A stretch of 64,000 nt of DNA from the NCBI GenBank assembly GCA_947456965.1, contig CANGTU010000006.1:16330-80329 (forward strand), given 5' to 3'. A model generated the notes under the pieces. That model did not search any database. It saw only the letters and a list, made by a program, of their open reading frames with translations, and was not told where the DNA came from. The position numbers were made by a program, and so were the translations under genes. Shown here one piece after another: positions 9,044 to 18,740 of this stretch (its first letter is position 1; every line of letters starts with the position of its first letter). The DNA comes from Flavobacteriales bacterium. GTDB taxonomy: Bacteria; Bacteroidota; Bacteroidia; Flavobacteriales_D; Sanyastnellaceae.

Positions 9044-12000
9044 TTATTGAACGATCAGCTTTTGCTGCGTGGTGGATCCGCCTGCTGTGTATGTCAGGAA
9101 GTAGATGCCTGGTGCCAGTCGGTTGCTGAGCTTCAGGATATGCTCGCCGTCCTGTCCTTCGGTCCAGTGCACGGCGATGGTCTCTACCCATTGCCCGAGG
9201 GCATCGGTAATCAGAATATCCTGGACCACACGTCCGCGGCCCAGTCCGGAGAGATCGGCACGCAGCCATTCGCCCTCGAACGGGTTTGGGTAAAACAGGA
9301 TGGTACCTGCAGAATGCGATGATGAGGCTACGCCTGCAATCTCATCCGTACCCGGATTCATGGTGATACCGCATTCCTGACCATAGGCGCCCCAGGTGTC
9401 CTCTATTCTCGCACGTGCGCGCACAGCGTAAGTCTGTCCGTACTCCAGACCGCTCACCATGTTGAGCGGCAACACGCTCTCTGCGGTCTCAACCTCCACT
9501 GCGGATTGTCCTGAAATGGCTTCAAAGTGCCACTGGTAGCCTGTTGCACCATCCACCGGATAACATGCAATGCTGGCGTCGGAGTCCAGTCCGATAGCGC
9601 CGCATGAGCTCGCGCTGAGCTGGGTATCGGGAACCTCCTGCATGCATGCGTAAGGGATGGCTATGGTCGCCTGCGCCGAACATCCATAGCTGTCAGTAAT
9701 GCTGATGAAATACGTTCCGGCATCGAGACCCAGAGCGAGCTGGCCTTCGGTGCCGTTGGACCAGAGGTAGCTGAGAGCACCGGTGCCACCCATCCCGTTC
9801 ACCACGGCTGAGCCGTCACTTCCTGTGCAGGTTTCTTCGGAGACCAGTTCGGTGGTGACTTCAATGGGAGAGGGTTCCGTGATGATGAAGCTCTGGCTGG
9901 CGATGCATCCCACGTCATCAGTGGCGGATACCGTGTAGGCGCCCGACTGCAGTCCAGTGGCCATGTTGCCTTCTTCGCCTGTGCTCCATAAGATGGTGAT
10001 ATTCCCTGTGCCGCCGGTTACACTCAGGATGGCGGCTCCATCTTCCCATCCGGCGCAGCTTATATCAGAGCTGAAGACCACGGTATGGAGCGGTGCCGGA
10101 TCGGTGAGGGTACAGGTCTGCTGTGCTGCACAACCGTTAGCATCTGTAGCCGTGACCGTATAGCTGCCTGCTCCGAGATTGCTGATCGTGCTTCCTGTAG
10201 CTCCTGTGCTCCAGCTGAAGGCATAAGGAGCGTTGCCACCACTCACGGAGCTGCTCACTTGTCCGCTGGATGTGCCAGCACACGCAGGGGGCGTTGAGGC
10301 GAGGGTCACGGCGGGTCCGCTGATCACCGTCACACAGTTGCTGCACGTGTACGTATGGGATCCAAAGCTGTTGGTGGCCGTAAGGGTTACCGTTTTGGGT
10401 CCTGGGGTGTTCCATACTATGCCCGTGGGATTGGCCTGGGTTGATGTGGGAGGAGAGGCACCGGTGAAGTTCCAGGTGAAAGAGGTGGGCGTGTTGGCAG
10501 TCGTGCTCGTGAAGGAAACGGTCTGTCCTATGCATACCGTGGCATCTCCTGCAGTGAATGAGGCTACCGGCGGATTGCCGGCAGGCGTGGAGGCGGTCAC
10601 ACAGAAGGAGTGAGTGCTCTGCGAGCCCCAGTTACCGGATGCAGCGGCCAGCACGGTATTGTCATCATCATACAGAGTAAAGCTGCCGTTGATGAGGCCC
10701 TGCCCATCGCCGAAGGAGTCGAACACGGAAAGGGTGTAACAGCCAGCCGGCAGACAGAGGTTGTGCGTTTGCTGAGTATTGGGTTGGTTGTTGGGATAGG
10801 GTCCTCCGGATGCCATCTGCACGCCTCCTGTGCCTGTGATGGCCCAGGTGGTTTCTGAACCGAAGAAGTCCAGGGTGACCACAAGGGAAACCTGCCCACC
10901 ACTGGCTACTTCGAAGTTGCTGATGAATTGGTTGTTGCTGCTGTTTTGGTCAGCTTGTCCGTTGGGATTGGATGACCACGCGTAGAAGGTATGCGCTCCC
11001 ATGGCCACTGTAATGAGCGGGAGGGTCACCTGGGTGCTGGTTCCACTGGCCAGGTTGCCGGTCCAGTTGAATGCGCTGAGCCCTTCACCATCTACATTAT
11101 ACTGGATAGATGCGGCGGTGAGTGCGTTGCTTCCCAAGTTGGCAAGGGTCACAACGGGGGTATAGGTATTGCTGCAGCTTGCGCCAGAGGGAGAGTTAAT
11201 GGCTGTGATGGCGGCATCCAGAGCAAACACGGCGTCGCAGCCGAGTGAGCTGAGCAATCCTGCGCGTTGGGTTTCCAGGGTGGTGCGCATGCGCGTTTTC
11301 TGTCCCTGGCTGAACATATCCATGCAGCTCTGGCTGGTGTAGTCCAGGTAGTTTTCCACTTGTTGGTTGCCGCTGCAAGCCGGCGCTGAGCAAGAGGAAT
11401 TCAGGATGGTAGGAGGGGTATCGCACACCCGGTCACCCTGGGTGGAGCAGCTTGTTTCAGCGCTGCAACTGTTGGTGTCGTTGAAGGTATGATAGAGTCC
11501 GAGGAAATGCCCCATCTCATGTGTGATGGTGCGGTTCATATTCGTATAGCTCTTCAGGTTGCCCGTGGTGCCGAAGGCATTGTGAAGCACTACGATACCG
11601 TCTTTTACGCTGTTGAAAGGGAAATAGGCGTAGCCCTGCACACCTGCTCCTCCATCATTATTTTCAATTTCGTTGACCACCCAGATATTCACATAGCTGG
11701 TTCGGGGCCAAACGCTCAGGGATTTCACGGCTGTTTCATCTGCTCCTGTGCCTTGTCCGGCTGATATGCCCGCTGAGGCATAGCTGGTCACAGAGGATCC
11801 GTTCACCCGCATAATACCAGTGGTGGGGTTGCCATTGGGATCACGCTGAGCAAGGCAGAATTCGACTCCCACATCCACACCGTTGCCAAAGCCATTGGTG
11901 CCGGGCATGCGGCGGAAGTCCTGGTTGAGTGCGTTGATGGCTGACTGGATCTGCGCGGTGGATATATTGGTGCCGGTGCCCTCAGGTTCGCCGAGGTGGA

Positions 12001-12256
12001 TCACATGAACCACTACCGGCAGGGTATACAGGGCGTCGGAGCGTTCTTCCCCGGGCAGGGCGTTGGCGGCCTGGATCATTTGCTCCATATAGAAGAAGCT
12101 GCGAGCCCACCGGGGGTCATGCGCGATGAGGCTATCGGTAAGCCGGTCGGAGGGGCAATCGATCACCGGATCGGACTGTCCGGCGAGATCTGCTGCCAGG
12201 GTTAGGAGGGTCCAGGTGAGCAGAATTGCAGAGCGCGTTCCGTGAATGGGTTTCAT
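9044..12256 (-). CDS. M43 (pappalysin-type) zinc metalloprotease with SprB repeats, T9SS type A
   Basis: The 1070-residue secreted protease has a signal peptide (residues 1-26) and a metallopeptidase domain (about 75-330) with HEMGHFLGLYH at residues 246-256, where His246, His250 and His256 bind zinc and Glu247 is catalytic. A Met-turn candidate (SCMDMFSQGQ) follows. Next come a CARDB-like beta domain, a domain with GCYTLSVFDSFGDG, a PKD domain (CIGQTVSF, TFTWNFTGA), three SprB repeats (about 645-860, each with PC/SC.G..DG and SYTVTATD-type ends), an Fn3-like part, and a type A sorting domain with FYPNPFEGEW. It probably digests proteins or peptides at the cell surface. Confidence 0.92.
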   Translation of the reverse strand: MKPIHGTRSAILLTWTLLTLAADLAGQSDPVIDCPSDRLTDSLIAHDPRWARSFFYMEQMIQAANALPGEERSDALYTLPVVVHVIHLGEPEGTGTNISTAQIQSAINALNQDFRRMPGTNGFGNGVDVGVEFCLAQRDPNGNPTTGIMRVNGSSVTSYASAGISAGQGTGADETAVKSLSVWPRTSYVNIWVVNEIENNDGGAGVQGYAYFPFNSVKDGIVVLHNAFGTTGNLKSYTNMNRTITHEMGHFLGLYHTFNDTNSCSAETSCSTQGDRVCDTPPTILNSSCSAPACSGNQQVENYLDYTSQSCMDMFSQGQKTRMRTTLETQRAGLLSSLGCDAVFALDAAITAINSPSGASCSNTYTPVVTLANLGSNALTAASIQYNVDGEGLSAFNWTGNLASGTSTQVTLPLITVAMGAHTFYAWSSNPNGQADQNSSNNQFISNFEVASGGQVSLVVTLDFFGSETTWAITGTGGVQMASGGPYPNNQPNTQQTHNLCLPAGCYTLSVFDSFGDGQGLINGSFTLYDDDNTVLAAASGNWGSQSTHSFCVTASTPAGNPPVASFTAGDATVCIGQTVSFTSTTANTPTSFTWNFTGASPPTSTQANPTGIVWNTPGPKTVTLTATNSFGSHTYTCSNCVTVISGPAVTLASTPPACAGTSSGQVSSSVSGGNAPYAFSWSTGATGSTISNLGAGSYTVTATDANGCAAQQTCTLTDPAPLHTVVFSSDISCAGWEDGAAILSVTGGTGNITILWSTGEEGNMATGLQSGAYTVSATDDVGCIASQSFIITEPSPIEVTTELVSEETCTGSDGSAVVNGMGGTGALSYLWSNGTEGQLALGLDAGTYFISITDSYGCSAQATIAIPYACMQEVPDTQLSASSCGAIGLDSDASIACYPVDGATGYQWHFEAISGQSAVEVETAESVLPLNMVSGLEYGQTYAVRARARIEDTWGAYGQECGITMNPGTDEIAGVASSSHSAGTILFYPNPFEGEWLRADLSGLGRGRVVQDILITDALGQWVETIAVHWTEGQDGEHILKLSNRLAPGIYFLTYTAGGSTTQQKLIVQ

Positions 12257-12343
12257 GATATCCTCGCCTGTAGGGATGGGGCGTGCAAGGTTTTATACCA
12301 CGCTGAAGATGTTTGGGTTACGGTGGGGATAAGCCGGGGCCCT

Positions 12344-12377
12344 AAAAAAATGGGCCGTCCCGGAGGACAGCCCATTT
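12344..12377 (-). terminator. Rho-independent terminator of rpsA
   Basis: Read on the minus strand: stem AAATGGGC(T)GTCC, a 4-nt loop, GGAC(G)GCCCATTT, then a T7 run. It is 20 bp downstream of the rpsA stop codon. Confidence 0.88.
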
Positions 12378-12397
12378 AAGAGGATCATCGAAGAAAA

Positions 12398-14395
12398 TTA
12401 TTCTTCCGTCGGCTTATCATCACCGTCCATCTTTTCCTTGAGCGCGGCGAGGGCGTCGATGTCACCAAGGGTGGATTTTTCCACCTGGGCATTAACGGCC
12501 TTCACGGCATTGGAGTCACCGGGGCCGGCTGATTTTTGCGGACGGGTTCCTTTGGCTTTAGGGGCTTCCAGTCCCGGTTCGTCTTCCTTCCAGGTGTGGA
12601 TGTGAGATACGTTGATCTTGCGCTGATTCTTATTGAATTCGAGCACCATGAATTCGATGGCTTCTTCCACCTTGGCAGTGGAGCCATCGGCCTTCTTGAG
12701 ATTCTTGTTCAGGCAGAAACCTTCCAGACCGTATGGCAGGGTCACAATACTGTGGTTACCTTCTTTGCGTACGATGGTGCCCTGGTGCCTGGTGCCTTCT
12801 GCGAAGACAGATTCGAATACATCCCAAGGGTTCTCTTCAAGCTGCTTGTGACCAAGGCTGATGCGGCGGTTTTCCTTGTCCAGTTCGAGAACCACGACAT
12901 CGATGGGGTCGCCGATGGCACAGAACTCGCTCGGGTGCTTGATCTTCTTGCTCCAGCTCAGGTCGGATATGTGGATCAGTCCGTCAATGCCTTCAGCCAG
13001 CTCACAGAATACGCCGAAGTTGGTGAATGCGCGCACCTTGGCGGTGTGGCGGGCGCCAACTCCAAAGCGGCCTTCGATACCATCCCACGGATCCTGGGTC
13101 AGTTGCTTCATACCGAGGCTGAGCTTGCGCTCCTCGCGGTCCACATTGAGTACCACGCACTCCACCTGATCGCCTACTTTCAGGAAGTCCTGGGCAGAGC
13201 GGAGGTGTGAGCTCCATGACATCTCAGATACGTGAATGAGACCTTCAACACCGGGCGCTACTTCCACGAATGCTCCGTAGTCGGCCAGTACCACCACCTT
13301 ACCGGTGATTTTCTGTCCTACCTGAAGCTGATCCTGGAGTGCATCCCAAGGGTGAGAGGTGAGCTGCTTGAGTCCGAGTGCAATGCGCTTCTTCTCGTCG
13401 TCGAAGTCGAGGATAACGACGTTGATCTTCTCGTCCAGCTTAACCACCTCTTCGGGGTGACTGATGCGGCCCCAGCTCAGATCGGTGATGTGGATGAGAC
13501 CGTCTACGCCCCCGAGGTCTACGAATACTCCGTAGCTGGTGATGTTTTTCACCACACCTTCGAGTACCTGACCCTTCTCCAGGCCCGACATGATTTGCTT
13601 CTTCTGCTCTTCGAGTTCCGCTTCGATGAGGGCCTTGTGCGACACCACCACGTTCTTGAACTCGTTGTTGATCTTCACGACCTTCAGCTCCATGACTTTG
13701 CCAACGTAGATATCGTAGTCGCGTATGGGCTTCACGTCAATCTGTGATCCGGGAAGGAATGCTTCGATACCGAATACATCCACGATGAGTCCGCCTTTGG
13801 TGCGGCACTTCACGTCTCCCTTGATGATCTCACCGGTTTCGAGTGCGCGGTTCACATTGCCCCATGCGCTGAACAGGCGGGCTGTCTTGTGTGATACGTT
13901 GAGCTGACCGTTTTTGTCTTCCTGCTGTTCTACGTAAACAGGTACTACATCACCCGGCTTGAGGTCGGGGTTGTAGCGGAATTCGGTCACCGGAATTACA
14001 CCTTCTGACTTATAGCCGATGTTCACGACTACCTCTTTTTTGTTGACGCTTACCACGGTACCGTCAACCACCTCTTTTTCAGCGATGGTGGAGAGGGTTC
14101 TTTCGTAGATGTCGTCATAACGCTTCCGCTCGTCGGCCTTATAGCCGCCGGCAGCTTCGTAAGCGTCCCAGTCAAACACCCCGTTGTTCATGTACGCGGC
14201 TTCATCAGCCGTGCTGTACAGTTCCAGGGTTTCTTCTGCACCTGCTTCTTCCTCTTCGGCCACTTCTGCCACCACCTCTTCGGTGATCTCTTCCGTCACT
14301 TCAGCAGAAACAGAGGTTTCAGTTGTTTCCTCTGCAGCACTGAGGGGTGCGTTTTCTTCGGCTTCTTCAGCCTTAACTCGTTTTGATTCAGCCAT
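12398..14395 (-). CDS. rpsA: 30S ribosomal protein S1
   Basis: The 665-residue S1 binds mRNA on the 30S subunit and helps initiation on weakly marked starts, which matters in Bacteroidota because many genes lack Shine-Dalgarno sequences. The first ~80 residues are very acidic (Glu/Ala/Val-rich). Six S1 OB-fold repeats follow, recognisable by GYKSEGVIP, DVFGIEAFLPGS, VDLGGVDGLIHITDLSW, VEVAPGVEGLIHVSEMSW, CELAEGIDGLIHISDLSW and LPYGLEGFCLNK. The tail is charged and disordered. It is preceded by a hairpin-rich leader and followed by a strong terminator, so it is a single-gene unit. Confidence 0.96.
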   Translation of the reverse strand: MAESKRVKAEEAEENAPLSAAEETTETSVSAEVTEEITEEVVAEVAEEEEAGAEETLELYSTADEAAYMNNGVFDWDAYEAAGGYKADERKRYDDIYERTLSTIAEKEVVDGTVVSVNKKEVVVNIGYKSEGVIPVTEFRYNPDLKPGDVVPVYVEQQEDKNGQLNVSHKTARLFSAWGNVNRALETGEIIKGDVKCRTKGGLIVDVFGIEAFLPGSQIDVKPIRDYDIYVGKVMELKVVKINNEFKNVVVSHKALIEAELEEQKKQIMSGLEKGQVLEGVVKNITSYGVFVDLGGVDGLIHITDLSWGRISHPEEVVKLDEKINVVILDFDDEKKRIALGLKQLTSHPWDALQDQLQVGQKITGKVVVLADYGAFVEVAPGVEGLIHVSEMSWSSHLRSAQDFLKVGDQVECVVLNVDREERKLSLGMKQLTQDPWDGIEGRFGVGARHTAKVRAFTNFGVFCELAEGIDGLIHISDLSWSKKIKHPSEFCAIGDPIDVVVLELDKENRRISLGHKQLEENPWDVFESVFAEGTRHQGTIVRKEGNHSIVTLPYGLEGFCLNKNLKKADGSTAKVEEAIEFMVLEFNKNQRKINVSHIHTWKEDEPGLEAPKAKGTRPQKSAGPGDSNAVKAVNAQVEKSTLGDIDALAALKEKMDGDDKPTEE

Positions 14396-14411
14396 TTGGC
14401 AATTGCTTGTA

Positions 14412-14519
14412 TCCGGTTTTCCCGCAGGGGGAATGTCCTGTCAAACCGGAGGGTTTTTGTTTGGTTAACCGATAGCCGGACACTTCGCTATTGGATTTCA
14501 GGTTATTACCTACCTGAAA
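14412..14519 (-). promoter_or_regulatory. rpsA 5' leader with three hairpins
   Basis: Three inverted repeats lie in a row before rpsA: TTTCAGGT/ACCTGAAA (14496-14503/14512-14519), CCGATAGC/GCTATTGG (14469-14476/14487-14494, one G-T pair), and TCCGGTTT/AAACCGGA (14412-14419/14443-14450). The last ends 16 nt from the ATG. In other bacteria S1 represses its own mRNA through leader structure; here that is inference. Confidence 0.55.
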
Positions 14520-14528
14520 GAAGGGCCG

Positions 14529-14536
14529 CGAAGATA
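14529..14536 (-). promoter_or_regulatory. -7 box TATCTTCG upstream of rpsA
   Basis: TATCTTCG on the minus strand lies just outside the three-hairpin leader and would give an untranslated region of about 130 nt. It is a one-base variant of TAnnTTTG, and the same variant occurs before other genes here. Confidence 0.4.
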
Positions 14537-14702
14537 GGGCGGAAAAGGCGTACCTCTGGGGAGGTGCAATTTTTTTTTGGTGAAAGTCCTGTGCCTTCGC
14601 GGGGCAGATGAACCACGTGGCTGGGCTATGAGTTATAGCCCTATGTTTTCACCGTTGGATCCCCACATCACAAACACGTGCGAATACTCCGGTCTTCCGG
14701 GT

Positions 14703-14999
14703 ATGGCGGCATACATGGAGCATCCCCTGTCAGTTGAGCAAAAACGGCAAGGCGGCCTGTCGGCTGAGGATACAGATCGCATCATTCAGATGGCCTGGGA
14801 AGACCGCACGCCGTTTGAGGCGATCAGCATCCAATACGGCTTGAGTGAGCAGGATGTGATTGAACTCATGCGCCGGGAGATGAGGCCTTCCAGTTTTCGC
14901 ATGTGGCGCCGTCGGGTAAGCGGACGAAAGACGAAGCATACCGCGCTGCGTCAGGATCGGGTGAACCGTTTCAGGAGCCGGAATCAGAAGGGTGGGTGA
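14703..14999 (+). CDS. TIGR03643 / DUF2805 family protein
   Basis: Conserved small protein of unknown function, common in Bacteroidota and some Proteobacteria. The family core is clear: LSAEDTDRIIQMAWEDRTPF, then YGLSEQDVIELMRREMRPSS, and FRMWRRRVSGRKTKH. The first two segments look like a small helix-turn-helix-type helical domain, and the tail is Arg/Lys-rich. The start is uncertain: ATGs at 14628, 14643, 14703 and 14715 are in frame. The 14703 ATG was preferred because family members begin shortly before the LSxED motif. It is transcribed divergently from rpsA. Confidence 0.8.
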   Translation: MAAYMEHPLSVEQKRQGGLSAEDTDRIIQMAWEDRTPFEAISIQYGLSEQDVIELMRREMRPSSFRMWRRRVSGRKTKHTALRQDRVNRFRSRNQKGG

Positions 15000-15012
15000 G
15001 TATTGGCCATGA

Positions 15013-15038
15013 AAAAGCCCCGGATGTCCGGGGCTTTT
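15013..15038. terminator. Bidirectional terminator between DUF2805 gene and rpoD
   Basis: Perfect 11-bp stem AAAAGCCCCGG / CCGGGGCTTTT with loop ATGT. The A/T ends serve both strands, between two convergent genes. Confidence 0.88.
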
Positions 15039-15065
15039 GAGTTGCTTGATTTCGGAATGAGCAGA

Positions 15066-15935
15066 TTACCCGAGGTATGATTTCAGGATTTTGCTGCGGC
15101 TGGTGTGCTTGAGCCGGCGGATGGCCTTTTCCTTGATCTGCCGGACGCGCTCGCGGGTAAGGTCGAAGCGCTCGCCGATCTCCTCGAGGGTGAGCGGGTG
15201 CTCCCCATTCAGTCCGAAGTACAGGCGAATCACATCGGCCTCGCGGCTGGTGAGTGTGCGCAGGGAGCGTTCAATCTCTTTACGCAGTGACTCGTGCAGC
15301 AGGTCGGTATCCGGTGACGGCGTATCGTTGGTCTGCAGCACGTCGTACATGGTGGAGCTGCTGTCGTCGCCATCTTTCAGCGGGGCATCCATGGATACAT
15401 GGCGACCGCTGTTGCGGAGGGATTGCTTCACTTCATCGAGTGTCATCTCGAGCACCTCGGCCAGTTCGGCGGGTGTAGGCGGGCGCTCAAACTCCTGCTC
15501 CAGTTTCGCAAAGGCCTTGTTGATCTTATTGATCGAGCCGATCTTGTTCAGCGGCAGGCGAACAATACGCGATTGCTCCGCCAGAGCCTGAAGGATCGAT
15601 TGACGGATCCACCAAACGGCATAGGAGATGAACTTGAAGCCGCGCGTTTCGTCGAAGCGCTGGGCGGCTTTGATCAGACCGAGGTTGCCCTCGTTGATCA
15701 GGTCAGGAAGACTCAGGCCCTGATTCTGGTATTGCTTGGAAACTGACACCACAAAGCGCAGGTTGGCTTTGGTGAGCTTTTCCAATGCGGCCTGATCGCC
15801 CTGCTTGATCCGCCGGGCAAGCTCGACTTCCTGCTCGGCAGTGATCAGGTCCACCCGCCCGATTTCCTGCAGGTACTTATCCAGGGAAGCAGTTTCCCTG
15901 TTGGTGACCTGCTTGGTTATTTTTAGCTGTCTCAT
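15066..15935 (-). CDS. rpoD: Primary RNA polymerase sigma factor
   Basis: The 289-residue sigma-70 family protein directs core polymerase to housekeeping promoters. It lacks region 1.1, as is usual for Bacteroidota primary sigma factors, and starts near region 1.2 ([16 protein letters not shown]). Region 2 shows [29 protein letters not shown] and [16 protein letters not shown]; region 3 has [16 protein letters not shown]; region 4 ends with [20 protein letters not shown] and a KAIRRLKH helix. In this phylum the factor reads TAnnTTTG boxes, many of which are seen in this window. Two CGGGTCAA direct repeats lie upstream. Confidence 0.96.
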   Translation of the reverse strand: MRQLKITKQVTNRETASLDKYLQEIGRVDLITAEQEVELARRIKQGDQAALEKLTKANLRFVVSVSKQYQNQGLSLPDLINEGNLGLIKAAQRFDETRGFKFISYAVWWIRQSILQALAEQSRIVRLPLNKIGSINKINKAFAKLEQEFERPPTPAELAEVLEMTLDEVKQSLRNSGRHVSMDAPLKDGDDSSSTMYDVLQTNDTPSPDTDLLHESLRKEIERSLRTLTSREADVIRLYFGLNGEHPLTLEEIGERFDLTRERVRQIKEKAIRRLKHTSRSKILKSYLG

Positions 15936-15971
15936 GGGTGAATTAATCCGTTCTCGTTGCGTCGTTCTCTT

Positions 15972-15999
15972 CGGGTCAACTGAATCCCTAACGGGTCAA
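15972..15999. repeat. Direct repeat CGGGTCAA x2 upstream of rpoD
   Basis: Identical 8-mers at 15972-15979 and 15992-15999, 20 bp apart (two helical turns), 37-64 nt upstream of the rpoD start. The spacing would place two protein subunits on one DNA face, but the pair may be chance. Confidence 0.3.
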
Positions 16000-16056
16000 G
16001 TCCCGGAATGGTTCATCGGTTAGCCGGGTTGTAGTCCATTTAACCTTTAATGGCTG

Positions 16057-18210
16057 TTAGTTATTGGCCTCGGGCCTTTCCGGACGGGGCAGGAGCACCT
16101 TGCGGGAGAGCTTGAGCTTTCCGGTCTTCGGATCGCGTCCGATGACTTTGAACTTCACAAGCTCACCTACCTTGAGTACTTCATTCACGTCTTCCACACG
16201 GCGCCACTCGAGCTCACTCACGTGAATCAGTCCGTCTTGTCCGGGCAAAATTTCCACAAAGGCACCGAATGGCTGAATGGTCTTTACCGGTCCTTCGTAA
16301 ATCTCGCCTATCTCGACCTGCGGTGGCCATACAATGCTGCGCACTTTCTTCACAGCAGCGTCGAGGCCGGCCTTGTCGGCAGATGCGATCTCCACAATGC
16401 CCTTACCGTCTTTTTCTTCGATGGTAATCGTGGTGCCGGTGGTCTTCTGGATTTCCTGAATGATCTTACCACCTGGGCCAATCACCGGACCGATCATATC
16501 GGTCGGGATGTCGAAGGTGACAATCCGCGGAGCGTGAGCCTTGTAATCCTCACGTGGCTCACTCATGGTTTTCATCATTTCACCGAGGATGTGGAGGCGT
16601 CCCTCGCGGGCCTGTTCCAGTGCTTCGCGAACCATGTTCATGCTCAGGCCCTTGATCTTGATGTCCATCTGGCAGGCCGTGATACCCTTGCTTGTTCCGG
16701 TAACCTTAAAGTCCATATCGCCGAGGTGGTCTTCATCTCCAAGGATATCGGACAGGATGGTGTACTTCGAGTTGTCGGCATTGGTGATGAGTCCCATCGC
16801 AATACCGGAAACCGGCGCGTTGATGGGTACACCGCCATCCATCAGGGCGAGGGTACCGGCGCATACGGTGGCCATGGAAGAGGAGCCGTTAGACTCCAGA
16901 ATATCGGACACGATGCGGATGGTATACGGACACTTATCGGTGGGAGGAATAACGGGCTTGAGCGCGCGCAGGGCGAGGTTGCCGTGGCCGATCTCGCGCC
17001 GGCCTGTTCCCCTTATAGGACGTGCTTCACCAGTGCTGAACGGCGGGAAGTTGTAGTGCAGCAGGAACTTGTCATGACGCACCTGCACGGCTCCGTCAAT
17101 CATCTGCTCATCCAGCTTGGTGCCGAGGGTCAGGGTGGTGAGCGACTGGGTTTCACCGCGGGTGAAGATGCTCGACCCGTGAGGTCCGGGCAGGTAACCG
17201 ACTTCGCACCAGATAGGGCGAATGGTGCGGGTATCGCGGCCGTCGAGTCGCATGCCCTTCTCGAGGATCATGTTGCGCATGGCATCCTTGAGGCAGTCAT
17301 GAGCGTATTTGTCGAGAAGCCAGGCTTTGGCCGACTTCTCCTCTTCAGTAAAGCGGGTTTCAAATTCCTCCTGAATCCGGGCGAATGAAGCACTGCGCTC
17401 TTTTTTACCTGACGGACTCATGGCGGCCGCGAGGTACTTCTCGTAGCATTCGCTCCACACGAGTTTCCTGAGCTCCTCATCCTTGGGCTCGTGGTTGTAG
17501 GTGCGCTTCACATGGGAAGAGGGAACCTGCGCGGCAAGCTCTTTCTGTGCGGCAATCTGCACGCGGATGGCGGAGTGTGCGGCTTCGAGGGCGACAATCA
17601 TCTCGGCCTCGCTCACTTCTTTCATCTCGCCCTCTACCATCACAATGCTGTCATCGCTTCCGGCGACCAGAAGTTCGAGATCAGCGCGCTCCAACTCTTC
17701 CCAGGTGGGGTTGATGACAAGCTGTCCGTCAATACGGGCCACGCGCACCTCAGAGATGGGGCCATTGAACGGTATATCGGATACAGCGATAGCAGCAGAT
17801 GCGGCCAGTCCGGCAAGACTATCGGGCTTATTGCGCTTGTCAGCAGAAATCAGGTTGACGATTACCTGCACCTCAGCATGAAAATCATCCGGAAACATGG
17901 GGCGCAGGGCGCGGTCAATCAATCGGGCTGTGAGGATTTCATCGTCGTACGGACGGGCCTCGCGCTTGAAGTAGCCGCCAGGAAAGCGTCCGGTGGATGA
18001 ATACTTCTCGCGGTACTCCACCGTGAGGGGAAGAAAGTCGACGCCTTCCTTGGCGTTTTCGGCAGCCACCACTGTGGCGAGGAGCATGGTATCGCCCTGG
18101 CGAACCACTACGGATCCGTGGGCCTGCTTGGCCAGCTTACCTGTTTCGATCGTGATCGGATCACGGCCATCGCCAAAGTCGATGGTCTTGGTTTTCAAAT
18201 CGTAATTCAT
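16057..18210 (-). CDS. pnp: Polyribonucleotide nucleotidyltransferase (PNPase)
   Basis: The 717-residue phosphorolytic 3'-5' exoribonuclease of RNA turnover acts as a trimer. Two RNase PH domains are present, the first with [19 protein letters not shown] surface residues ([13 protein letters not shown]), the second with RRTIRPI-type and TRGETQSL motifs; an all-alpha linker lies between. The C-terminus has a KH domain ([13 protein letters not shown]) and an S1 domain ([21 protein letters not shown] region). It lies directly downstream of rpsO, as in many bacteria. A perfect terminator hairpin in the gap suggests partial readthrough or a separate promoter. Confidence 0.97.
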   Translation of the reverse strand: MNYDLKTKTIDFGDGRDPITIETGKLAKQAHGSVVVRQGDTMLLATVVAAENAKEGVDFLPLTVEYREKYSSTGRFPGGYFKREARPYDDEILTARLIDRALRPMFPDDFHAEVQVIVNLISADKRNKPDSLAGLAASAAIAVSDIPFNGPISEVRVARIDGQLVINPTWEELERADLELLVAGSDDSIVMVEGEMKEVSEAEMIVALEAAHSAIRVQIAAQKELAAQVPSSHVKRTYNHEPKDEELRKLVWSECYEKYLAAAMSPSGKKERSASFARIQEEFETRFTEEEKSAKAWLLDKYAHDCLKDAMRNMILEKGMRLDGRDTRTIRPIWCEVGYLPGPHGSSIFTRGETQSLTTLTLGTKLDEQMIDGAVQVRHDKFLLHYNFPPFSTGEARPIRGTGRREIGHGNLALRALKPVIPPTDKCPYTIRIVSDILESNGSSSMATVCAGTLALMDGGVPINAPVSGIAMGLITNADNSKYTILSDILGDEDHLGDMDFKVTGTSKGITACQMDIKIKGLSMNMVREALEQAREGRLHILGEMMKTMSEPREDYKAHAPRIVTFDIPTDMIGPVIGPGGKIIQEIQKTTGTTITIEEKDGKGIVEIASADKAGLDAAVKKVRSIVWPPQVEIGEIYEGPVKTIQPFGAFVEILPGQDGLIHVSELEWRRVEDVNEVLKVGELVKFKVIGRDPKTGKLKLSRKVLLPRPERPEANN

Positions 18211-18287
18211 CTTCTTGTTTTGCTTCTTTGTTTCGTTCTTTTCCCTTCTTCGGCGTCTTCCAATGGCGGCTGGCTATTCAGAAACGC

Positions 18288-18312
18288 AAAAAGGCAATTG
18301 AGTTCAATTGCC
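18288..18312 (-). terminator. Terminator between rpsO and pnp
   Basis: On the minus strand: perfect 9-bp stem GGCAATTGA / TCAATTGCC with a 2-nt loop, followed by five T. It is 26 bp after the rpsO stop codon and 78 bp before pnp. It resembles the t1 terminator between rpsO and pnp in E. coli. Confidence 0.82.
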
Positions 18313-18338
18313 CCTTGCGCTAATCAGCGTATGAAAGC

Positions 18339-18608
18339 TTATTTGCGGAGATCAAGTTCCTTGACGATTGCCCGGTAACGCATGATGTCAGACTTCTGAA
18401 GGTAGTCCAGAAGTGAACGGCGCTTACCCACCAGACGAATCAATGCACGCTGGGTGTTAAAGTCCTTCTTGTTCACCTTGAGGTGCTCAGTGAGGTGATT
18501 AATGCGATGAGAGAACAGCGCAATCTGTCCTTCTGCGGAACCGGTGTCGGTTGCCGACTTGCCATGCTTGGCGAAGATCTCTTTTTTGGTTTCTGTAGTC
18601 AGGTACAT
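18339..18608 (-). CDS. rpsO: 30S ribosomal protein S15
   Basis: The 89-residue S15 is a primary binding protein of the 16S rRNA central domain. The sequence shows the family hallmarks [20 protein letters not shown], a [20 protein letters not shown] segment and [19 protein letters not shown]. Length and start match the family exactly. It has its own TACATTTG box about 75 nt upstream and a terminator before pnp. A short hairpin in the leader could be an S15 autoregulatory site, but this cannot be shown from sequence alone. Confidence 0.97.
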   Translation of the reverse strand: MYLTTETKKEIFAKHGKSATDTGSAEGQIALFSHRINHLTEHLKVNKKDFNTQRALIRLVGKRRSLLDYLQKSDIMRYRAIVKELDLRK

Positions 18609-18682
18609 GCCAATACTTGTGTAAGTGATTTTTATGTGGTCCTTTCGAGGCTTCCGCTCAGGCGGACGCTCTTTGGGGGGTG

Positions 18683-18690
18683 CAAATGTA
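18683..18690 (-). promoter_or_regulatory. -7 box TACATTTG for rpsO
   Basis: Perfect TAnnTTTG followed by GCAC, the same extension as at ffh (TACATTTGCAC). It gives a leader of about 70 nt. Confidence 0.5.
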
Positions 18691-18740
18691 AGGAAGTTTG
18701 GTCGGGCGGGACGAAAAAACTCCGTCCGGTCGCGAGGACA

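Noticed and set aside
16222..17388. 388-aa open frame on the plus strand
   Set aside because: It lies fully antisense to pnp, whose protein is clearly recognised; the frame has no recognisable domain and reflects GC-rich codon use of pnp.
18700..18740. Possible terminator after accD (GTCC/GGAC then T6)
   Set aside because: Only a 4-bp stem with an 8-nt loop; too weak to call.
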